64,000 nt of DNA from DATFQE01 sp963733845. Lineage in GTDB: Bacteria > Actinomycetota > Thermoleophilia > Gaiellales > Gaiellaceae. A program made the translations under genes and the position numbers. The stretch covers positions 124,001-188,000 of the forward strand of contig CAVTEM010000006.1 of assembly GCA_963733845.1 (NCBI GenBank), in the 5' to 3' direction. The notes below the pieces were generated by a model that saw only the letters and a program-made list of their open reading frames with translations, did no database searches and was not told the origin of the DNA. Numbering within the stretch: the first letter of the stretch is position 1; each line of letters starts with the position of its first letter. This document shows positions 58,005 through 64,000 of this stretch, piece after piece.

Positions 58005-58339
58005 CACGCGGCCTCGCCGAAGATGTCGGGCCGAGGCAGCCGACTGATGGACGTAGGCGTCGAGCGCCTCGGCCCGCGAGTCGGTGGTGATCTCGGCGAG
58101 CGTCTCGCCGACGGCGATGCTCCACACCACGACGTAGTGCTGGGTGGCGCCGCCGAGGACAGGTGCGTGACCTTCGGCGCGTGCCGATGCGCCGGCCGTC
58201 GCCCGTCACCCTCGCCGGAGTTCCGGGGGGGGACGGCGGGCCAGACTCCCGCGAGCGCGACCGGACGTGACCCTCCACGCACGCTCGATCGGCGCTTCGG
58301 CGGGTCGAAGGACGATGGTTGCGAGTGCGAGCGGTGCAT
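58004..58339 (-). CDS. Small operator-linked ORF, full-length copy with frame breaks
   Basis: ATG at 58339, AGGAGG eight bases upstream, 54 bases from operator D. MHRSH, then in neighbouring frames PAEAPIERAWR, RPVALAGVWPAVPP, HYVVVWSIAVGETLAEITTD and SRAEALDAYVHQSA, ending RPDIFGEAA with a TGA that overlaps the ATG of the RTX/Ig gene. About 110 residues if the breaks are repaired. No family recognised; no signal peptide. A shortened copy lies at 43473-43679. Confidence 0.5.
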   Translation of the reverse strand: MHRSHSQPSSFDPPKRRSSVRGGSRPVALAGVWPAVPPRNSGEGDGRRPAHRHAPKVTHLSSAAPPSTTSWCGASPSARRSPRSPPTRGPRRSTPTSISRLPRPDIFGEAA

Positions 58340-58392
58340 GGGCGAGACCTCCTGGTACCTCGGGGTTTGCGTGCAGGGAGGGAACCAGGAGC

Positions 58393-58421
58393 CGCTGACC
58401 AACCGCTGACATCCCGCTGAC
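58393..58421 (-). promoter_or_regulatory. Triple-heptamer operator D
   Basis: Three perfect CGCTGAC heptamers at 58393, 58404 and 58415 (11-base period), 20 bases beyond the stop of the SARP gene. The flank GAACCAGGAGC is shared with operator A. It serves the small ORF and the RTX/Ig gene. Confidence 0.75.
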
Positions 58422-58441
58422 GCCCGGCCCGCGAGAGCCCG

Positions 58442-61366
58442 CTACAGCTCGGCCGGCGCGCTCTGCCGAAGCGCGACCGCTTCCTCGGCGGAAAGCCCGC
58501 GGCCCTCACGGAAGAGGGCTGCGAAGCTCTCGTCGCCGAGCGCGCCACGGGCCGAGATCAGCCTCGGTTCCTGCATGGCGGTGACCCCTTCCCACGGCGG
58601 CGCGCCGATGCGCTCGTGGACCGCGTCGGAGGCGCCGGCCAGAAGCGCCGCTTCCTCCCAGCGCCCGCCGGCGGCAGCCTGCGTCGAGAGCCCGGCCAGG
58701 GCCTCGCCGACGTTGAACTGGTCGTCGACCTGACGTGCGAGCCGCAGGCAGTCCAGGAACCCGTGCGCGGCCTCCTCGTCGCGTCCCCGCGCCAGCATGA
58801 GCCAGGCGTGGTCGATCAGCGGCTCGACGAGCCGCCGGTCGTCGCCGTGACGCCGGCGCAGCTCGAGCGCCTCGTCCAGTCGCCGCTCCGAGGTGTCCAG
58901 GCGCCCGTGGACCAGGTCGTACCAGCTTTGCTCGGCGAGCGCCGACGCGACGCCGTAGGGATCGCCCGCCTCGCGGTAGAGCGCCAGCGCCTCCCCGGCC
59001 ATCGGACCGGCACGGTCCCATTCCTCGGCGCGCTCGCACGCCCCTGCCTGCGTCAGCAGCGCATCGGCCATGAGGAGCGGGTCGCCGATCCGGCGCGCGG
59101 CGGCCACGGCCTCCTCGCAGATACGGGCAGCTTCCGGGTCGGCGACGAGGACTGCACAGCGCCCCAGAGCAGAGAGGGAGGCGGTTTCGACAGCCGCGTC
59201 GCGGGCATCGCGCGCGGCCTGGACCGCGGCCTCGAGCCGGGCCCGGGCGTACGGGAAGCGGCCCTGGGAGAGCGCAAGCTCTCCGTCCCAGTAGAGGGCG
59301 CTGGCGCGTCGTGCCGTGGACACCGGCGTCTCCGCGCCCAGGGCCTGTGCGAGCCACCCTCTGACTTCTTGTGCGTGCGCGTCCCAGGGCAGCACGCGCG
59401 AGAACGCGATCGCCAGGCGAAGCGCCTCGTCGACCTCGCCGGCGCGCAGGAGCCGCTCGAAGGCGAGACGGATGTTGCCGCGCTCCTGCGCGAGCCGGTC
59501 GAGCCATTCGCGGCGATCCGTTCGCGCCGCCTGCTCGGCCGCGTGCTCGCAGTAGGCCAGGAAGTAGTGCGCATGCCGCTTGGCTAGAGCTTCGAGATCC
59601 TCGCGCTCTGCGGCCCGCTCGGCCACGAACTCGCGGACCGTGTCCAGCATCCGAAAGCGTGGCTCCGCGTACCTGCCCGAGTGGGTTCGCAGCAGCGACG
59701 AGCTGTCCACGAGCGACGCCACGACTGCCTCGACGCTCCCCGTATGGTCGCCGTTGAAGACCGCCTCGGCGCCCTCGAGCGAGGCGCCGCCCTCGAAGAG
59801 CGTCAGCCGGCCGAGCAGCATCCGCTCGGGTTGCTCGAGCGCCTCCCAGGACCACTCGAGCGTCGCGCGCAGCGAACGCTGGCGGGCCGGTAGGTCGCGG
59901 GGCCCGCCGGTGAGCAGGTCCAGCCGGTGCTCGAGGCGCTCGAGCAGGGCGCGCGGCGCCAGGATTCGAGCGCGATCGGCCGCGAGCTCGATCGCCAGCG
60001 GCAAGTAGTCGAGGCGCGCGCAGATCGCATCGACGACCGCCCGTTCGTCCTGGAGCTCCCAGCCCGTCCGCGCGGCGCTCACGCGCGCGACGAACAACGA
60101 AGCCGCGTCGGGCGGGGTCAGCGGCTGCACCCGGTAGACGTGCTCGGCGGTAAGCCGGAGCGGAGCCCGGCTCGTGGCCAGGACGGTCAGGTTCGCAGCC
60201 CCGGTCAGGAGCTCACCGACCTGCTCGGCGTCCGGCAGGAAGCGGTCGAACCCGTCGAGGACGAGAAGCGCCGGCGCGCCGCGCGTGGTGCGGGCGAGCT
60301 GCTCGCCGAGCTCGGCCGGAGTCGTGGCGACCACTCCGAGCGCCGTGGCCGCCTCGGGCACCAGCAGGGCGACGTCCTCGACGCCGTCGAGATTGACGTG
60401 AACCGCGCCGCCGGGGAAGCGCTCGGCGACCGACCGCGCCGCCTCCATCGCCAGCCGCGTCTTGCCGACGCCGCCCGGGCCGACGAGCGTGAGCAGCCGC
60501 ACGCCGGGACGGGCGAGCAGCTCGCCGATCTCTCCGACCTCGCCGGCGCGCCCGATCGTCTCGTTCGCGGGCGCCGGCAGTCGCGGCGGAAGCACGGCGC
60601 CGGGCCGCTCGACCATCAGGTCGGGATCCTGCGCCAGGATCATGCGCTCGAGCGTGCGGAGGTCAGGCCCCGGCTCGATACCCAGCTGGTCCACCATCAG
60701 CTCGCGGCCCTCGCGCATCGCCTCGAGCGCTTCCGCCTGGCGGCCGGTGCGGTAGAGCGCGACCATCAGCTGCGCGCGCAGGCGCTCGCGGAGCGGGTAC
60801 TCCGCGACCAGGGCCCGCAGCTCGCCGATGAGATCCGCGCTCGCCCCTGCGGCCAGCTCGGCGGCCAACCGCTCCTCGATCGTCTCCACGCGCAGCTCCT
60901 CGAGTCGCGCGATCTCGCGCTGGGCGAAGTCGTCGAAGCGATGCTCGGCGAGCGCGTCTCCGCGCCACATCGCCAACGCCTCCCGGAGCTCGGCGGCGGC
61001 GCGCTCGGCCTCGTCGCGCGCGAGCGCGGCCCGCGCGCGTTGCAGGAGCTCCTCGAAACGCCGGGAGTCGAGCGCCAGCGGGTCGACCTCGAGGGCGTAG
61101 CCGGACCCGCGGTGGTGGAGCGGCGCGCCCTCCCCCAGCCGCTGACGCAGGCGCGAGATGTGCTTCTGCAGCGCCTGCACGGCGCCGGCAGGCTGCGCGT
61201 CTCCCCAGAGGGCCTCGAGCAGCTCGTCGACCGAGACCGCCTCGGGAGCGCGCAGCGCCAGCGCCACGAACAGCGTGCGCTGCTTGACACCCTCGAACAG
61301 CACGCGTTCACCCGAGACATCCACCTCGAGTGGGCCCAGCAGCCTTACATCGATGTCCCAGCTCAC
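58442..61366 (-). CDS. AfsR-like SARP regulator (winged helix-BTAD-STAND ATPase-TPR)
   Basis: A 974-aa transcription activator. An OmpR-like winged helix at about 1-95 (VRLLGPLEVDVSGERVLFEG, recognition region VQALQKHISRLRQRLGEG) is followed by the BTAD domain at ~100-245 (ALMWRGDALAEHRFDDF is its ALxLWRG-like part, with TGRQAEALEAMREGRELMVD). The STAND ATPase has Walker A VGPGGVGKTRLAME, Walker B ALLVLDGFDRF and RLDYLPLAIELAADRA. A long TPR array ends SAEEAVALRQSAPAEL. GTG at 61366 has GGGGGAGA upstream; the open frame before it is not family-like. Large SARPs such as AfsR bind 11-base direct repeats near -35. Four such repeats occur in this island and one follows its stop, so it is the obvious regulator. 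Confidence 0.92.
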   Translation of the reverse strand: MSWDIDVRLLGPLEVDVSGERVLFEGVKQRTLFVALALRAPEAVSVDELLEALWGDAQPAGAVQALQKHISRLRQRLGEGAPLHHRGSGYALEVDPLALDSRRFEELLQRARAALARDEAERAAAELREALAMWRGDALAEHRFDDFAQREIARLEELRVETIEERLAAELAAGASADLIGELRALVAEYPLRERLRAQLMVALYRTGRQAEALEAMREGRELMVDQLGIEPGPDLRTLERMILAQDPDLMVERPGAVLPPRLPAPANETIGRAGEVGEIGELLARPGVRLLTLVGPGGVGKTRLAMEAARSVAERFPGGAVHVNLDGVEDVALLVPEAATALGVVATTPAELGEQLARTTRGAPALLVLDGFDRFLPDAEQVGELLTGAANLTVLATSRAPLRLTAEHVYRVQPLTPPDAASLFVARVSAARTGWELQDERAVVDAICARLDYLPLAIELAADRARILAPRALLERLEHRLDLLTGGPRDLPARQRSLRATLEWSWEALEQPERMLLGRLTLFEGGASLEGAEAVFNGDHTGSVEAVVASLVDSSSLLRTHSGRYAEPRFRMLDTVREFVAERAAEREDLEALAKRHAHYFLAYCEHAAEQAARTDRREWLDRLAQERGNIRLAFERLLRAGEVDEALRLAIAFSRVLPWDAHAQEVRGWLAQALGAETPVSTARRASALYWDGELALSQGRFPYARARLEAAVQAARDARDAAVETASLSALGRCAVLVADPEAARICEEAVAAARRIGDPLLMADALLTQAGACERAEEWDRAGPMAGEALALYREAGDPYGVASALAEQSWYDLVHGRLDTSERRLDEALELRRRHGDDRRLVEPLIDHAWLMLARGRDEEAAHGFLDCLRLARQVDDQFNVGEALAGLSTQAAAGGRWEEAALLAGASDAVHERIGAPPWEGVTAMQEPRLISARGALGDESFAALFREGRGLSAEEAVALRQSAPAEL

Positions 61367-61430
61367 GGGCTCTCCCCCGCTACCAACGGCCCGCTCATGG
61401 TAGCCCCGCCGTCCAGCGGCCCAGGCAGGC

Positions 61431-61463
61431 GCTTCGAGGGGACGCATGGCGCCCCCTCGAAGC
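61431..61463 (-). terminator. Hairpin between small RTX gene and SARP gene
   Basis: An 11-bp perfect stem (GCTTCGAGGGG / CCCCTCGAAGC) with an 11-base loop lies 25 bases after the small RTX gene stop and 65 before the SARP start. Confidence 0.6.
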
Positions 61464-61487
61464 CGTCTCGCTCACGACCGCGAGCGC

Positions 61488-61956
61488 CTAGTCCCGCTCC
61501 GAGCGGCCGACGAGAACGTCCCCGCCGAAGTCCGCGGGGCCGCCGAGCTGGCCGCCGTGGAGGCGGTCGATGCCGGAGCCGCCGTCGAGGGTGTCGTTCC
61601 CTGTGCCGCCCTCGATCGTGTCGTCGCCGAAACCGCCGAGGATGACGTCCGCCTGGTCGTCGCCGAACACGATGTCCATGCCGTCGGCAGCCCGGATCAC
61701 GTCGTCGCCGCCTGCGCCGCAGATGATGTCGTCGCCCTCGAAGCCGAGGATCGTGTCGTTGCCGGCGTTGGCCTGGATGATGTCGGCCTGCGAAGTGCCC
61801 TCGATCACCTCGCCGCTGTCGTCTCCGATGATCGTGGCCGGCACTCGCGTTGCAGTCCAGCAGAAGCTGCGACGGCCCAATCTGGGCAGCTGCCCCTGCG
61901 ATGACCGCGGCCGCGGCCGCCGTCGCGAGGATGCCTGTGATGAGCTTCTTCGACAT
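61488..61956 (-). CDS. Small secreted RTX calcium-binding protein, one frame break
   Basis: About 155 residues. ATG at 61956 with GAGAAGGGA upstream starts a signal peptide (MSKKLITGILATAAAAAVIA, then GAAAQ). After LLLDCNA the frame changes by one base near 61848, and about eight RTX nonapeptides follow (GFEGDDIICGAGGDDVIRAA; GGFGDDTIEGGTGNDTLDGG). It ends with a charged tail (GDVLVGRSERD). It lacks the triple-heptamer operator and may use its own promoter in the 124-base gap to the divergent gene. Confidence 0.82.
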
Positions 61957-62080
61957 GGCTCGTTCCCTTCTCGTGGTGTGGTTTGACCCGCCACCGACGC
62001 TAGGAGGGGAACCCGGCGTCCTCTAGCTGGAACTCCCTAGACGTGGCCGCCAAAGCCCTAGTCCGAGTACAACCACCGGG

Positions 62081-63157
62081 ATGAGCGACGTCCTCGACCG
62101 CCGCGCCCTGAATCGCGCGACCCTGGAGCGGCAGCTCCTGCTTCGTCGCTCGGAGCTGCCTGTGCTCGACGCCGTGAAGCACCTCGTCGGTCTGCAGGCG
62201 CAGGAGCCGCTCAACCCGTACACCGCGCTCTGGTCACGGCTCGACGGCTTCCGGCCCGAGGCGCTCGCCCGGCTGCTCGAGGAGCGTCAGGTCGTCCGCC
62301 TGGCGGTCATGCGCTCCACCGTTCACCTCGTCACCGCCGACGACTGCCTGGTACTGCGCCCGCTGATGCAGCCGGTGCTCGACGCGGAGCTCGCGCGCTA
62401 CCGCGACCTGCGAGGCGTCGACGTCGAGGCCGTCCTCGACTTCGCACGCGAGCTCGTGGCGGAGCGGCCGCGGTCCGGCCGCGAGTTGCGGGTTGCCCTG
62501 GCGGAGCGTTTTCCCGGGCACGACGCGGCCGACCTCGCCTACGCCGCTCGCAACCTCCTGGCGTTCGTGCAGGTGCCGCCGCGCGGCGTCTGGGGCCGGA
62601 CGTCGCAGGTCGTGTCGACCACCGCGGAGGCCTGGCTCGGCCGCCCGCTCGCGCGCAACCCGTCCTTGGACGAGGTCGTGCTGCGCTACTTCGGCGCGTT
62701 CGGCCCGGCCACGGTCGCCGACGTCGCGGCGTGGTCGCGCCTAACCGGGCTCCGCGAGGTCGTGGAGCGGCTCCGCCCGAGGCTTCGCACCTTCCGCGAC
62801 GAGCGCGGCCGCGAGCTGTTCGACCTTCCGGACGCGCCGCGGCCCGATCCGGAGACGCCTGCGCCGGTTCGCTTCCTGCCCGAGTACGACAACGTGCTCC
62901 TCTCGCACGCGGACCGTTCGCGGTTCATCTCGGGGGAGCGCCGCACGTTCTCGGGGCGCGTGCACGGGACCGTGCTGCACGACGGCTTCGTCTTCGGGGT
63001 GTGGCAACACGAGCCGGCGGGGTCGCTGCTCGTCAGCTACCCGGAGCGCGCCCCGAAGCGGACACAGGCCGCCGTCGCTGCCGAGGGCCGGCGGTTCCTG
63101 CGCCTCGTCGCTGCCGACGCGCAGGCGCACGACGTCCGTCTCGTCCGGATCGACTAA
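62081..63157 (+). CDS. Winged-helix HTH_42 (AlkZ/YcaQ-like) protein
   Basis: 358 aa of the winged-helix DNA-binding superfamily that includes the DNA glycosylase AlkZ/YcaQ and many uncharacterised actinobacterial members. Features: N-terminal LNRATLERQLLLRRSELPVL; LVGLQAQEPLNPYTALWSRL with the Q-x-Q signature that corresponds to the catalytic loop in AlkZ; MRSTVHLVTADDCLVLRPLM; RYFGAFGPATVADVAAWSRL; and FLPEYDNVLLSHADRSRFI. Could be a repair glycosylase or a non-catalytic DNA-binding protein. Confidence 0.85.
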   Translation: MSDVLDRRALNRATLERQLLLRRSELPVLDAVKHLVGLQAQEPLNPYTALWSRLDGFRPEALARLLEERQVVRLAVMRSTVHLVTADDCLVLRPLMQPVLDAELARYRDLRGVDVEAVLDFARELVAERPRSGRELRVALAERFPGHDAADLAYAARNLLAFVQVPPRGVWGRTSQVVSTTAEAWLGRPLARNPSLDEVVLRYFGAFGPATVADVAAWSRLTGLREVVERLRPRLRTFRDERGRELFDLPDAPRPDPETPAPVRFLPEYDNVLLSHADRSRFISGERRTFSGRVHGTVLHDGFVFGVWQHEPAGSLLVSYPERAPKRTQAAVAAEGRRFLRLVAADAQAHDVRLVRID

Positions 63158-63640
63158 GAAGGCGAGTCGGCCACGGGTAGGAGCAGGTCGATCTCGTCGC
63201 GCTGACGGTAGGACTCGATACTCGGCCGCGTCTCGTCCGGATCGGCCGCCTTGCACCAGTGACGCGAACGTGGGCGCGATCCGCTCGTACACCTCGGGAG
63301 GTTCGCCTCGAAGCCGCGCTCGCAGATACCGGCCGCCGGGTAGGAAGCCCTGCTCCAACCCGAGCTGAGCTGGGTCGTCGCCTTCCCTCACCTGGACGCA
63401 CACGCGGTACTCCTTTGCCGACTCGTAGAACGCCCCGAAGAACTTGCGGCCGCGGAGGCCGACCAGCGCTTCCAGCTTCTCCCATCCGCCGCGGATCTCA
63501 TCGACGTCATCGGGCGTGCGCAGGAACATCACGGGAGTCTCCATGCGCTCGACCAGCGTTGCCGCCACGTCGCCAGGAATCGGCTCACCCATCAGGCTGG
63601 GCACCGTAGCGAGGTGAACGTCCGGCTCAAGTGTTGCCAT
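63154..63640 (-). CDS. GyrI-like effector-binding protein, one frame break
   Basis: About 160 aa of the GyrI/AraC-effector-binding fold: MATLEPDVHLATVPSLMGEP, ALVGLRGRKFFGAFYESAKE, YRVCVQVREGDDPAQLGLEQ, LPGGRYLRARLRGEPPEVYE. After ASLV the frame changes near 63245 and continues KAADPDETRPSIESYRQRDE, then IDLLLPVADSPS and a TAG, the usual end of such proteins. Probably binds small hydrophobic molecules. Its start overlaps the PfkB gene stop by 14 bases; its stop overlaps that of the AlkZ-like gene. Confidence 0.72.
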
Positions 63641-64000
63641 GAGCGCCGCGCCGGGTCATGGCCTCCGCGCCCTGGGCGGAGGCGAAAACGAGCGCCTGGT
63701 CGAGCTCGTCGCCGCGGGCGAGCGCGTAGGTCAGCCCGGCGGCGAACGAGTCGCCGGCCCCGTAGGTGTCGGCCAGCGCGCCGGGGAGCGAGCCCGCCGC
63801 GAACCGGCCCGAGTCGTGCGCCGCCTCCCAGGTGCCGCCTGCTTCGCCCTCCGTCGCGACGACGAGCCGCGGCGGAGGGTCGAGGTCGCCGTGCGCATAG
63901 GTCTCATTCGTGTCGTCGGCGCTGCGCACGAGGACGTCGAGCTCGACCGCGGCCTCCTGCAAGGTCGGCAGCTCGCGCGCGGTCGCGACGAGCACGCGGG
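63627..64000 (-). CDS. PfkB-family carbohydrate kinase, C-terminal part
   Basis: Open through the window edge, so only the last ~124 residues are seen. The PfkB signature with catalytic Asp is DTYGAGDSFAAGLTYALARG; LVVATEGEAGGTW precedes it. The protein ends FASAQGAEAMTRRGAHGNT. Substrate (ribose, fructose or other) cannot be told from this part. Confidence 0.85.
   Translation of the reverse strand, partial: RVLVATARELPTLQEAAVELDVLVRSADDTNETYAHGDLDPPPRLVVATEGEAGGTWEAAHDSGRFAAGSLPGALADTYGAGDSFAAGLTYALARGDELDQALVFASAQGAEAMTRRGAHGNT

Overview
The window is a very GC-rich stretch of bacterial chromosome with dense, often overlapping genes and many GTG/TTG starts. The division/cell-wall cluster lacks ftsA between ftsQ and ftsZ, the MurE carries the DNPR motif of meso-diaminopimelate ligases, and there are SARP/BTAD and LuxR-ATPase regulators. 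This points to an actinobacterium, probably a deep lineage such as Thermoleophilia (inference; no 16S or tRNA gene is present). Single-base frame breaks occur throughout, including in the essential genes murD and murF. They look more like residual indel errors of a long-read or metagenome assembly than gene decay, so broken genes are annotated as whole genes with the breaks noted.

Layout. 1-16.3 kb: a LuxR-type regulator tail, a secreted vanadium-haloperoxidase-like enzyme, an aquaporin-like channel, two metallopeptidases, a response regulator, divergent gltX/nfo, a HAD hydrolase, a Ca/H antiporter, a broken M16-like/PH-like protein, a beta-lactamase-fold hydrolase, a threonine aldolase and an ankyrin protein. 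13.3-35.8 kb, minus strand: a nearly continuous dcw cluster in the order mraZ-rsmH-ftsL-ftsI-murE-murF-mraY-murD-ftsW-murG/murC (one ORF)-murB-ftsQ-ftsZ. It is followed by the glycine cleavage genes gcvT-gcvH-gcvPA-gcvPB, ankyrin and ltaE. Two 164-bp palindromic-ended repeats fill the ftsW-murD and murD-mraY spacers, and the core of a third lies at the murF-mraY junction. 35.9-43.3 kb: a fibronectin-III secreted protein, small membrane proteins, a MalT-like STAND ATPase without a DNA-binding domain, DUF4389 and DUF2231 membrane proteins and a VapBC-type pair.

43.3-62 kb is an accessory island. It holds three large secreted minus-strand proteins: RTX + cadherin-like repeats + beta-helix; subtilase + PASTA; and Calx-beta/Ig-like/tandem-95 + RTX. 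It also holds a small RTX protein, a second toxin-antitoxin pair and a large AfsR-like SARP regulator. Four copies of a triple heptamer (CGCTGAC, 11-bp period) lie upstream of the minus-strand genes of this island. At three of the four sites a small ORF starts 53-54 bp after the operator, and in two of these the small ORF overlaps the start of a giant secreted-protein gene. I infer a SARP-controlled, calcium-dependent surface/secreted-protein regulon. One unit is partly duplicated at 43.5-43.9 kb, among ~130-bp direct repeats.

62-64 kb: an AlkZ/HTH_42-like protein, a GyrI-like effector-binding protein and the C-terminal part of a PfkB sugar kinase that runs off the end.
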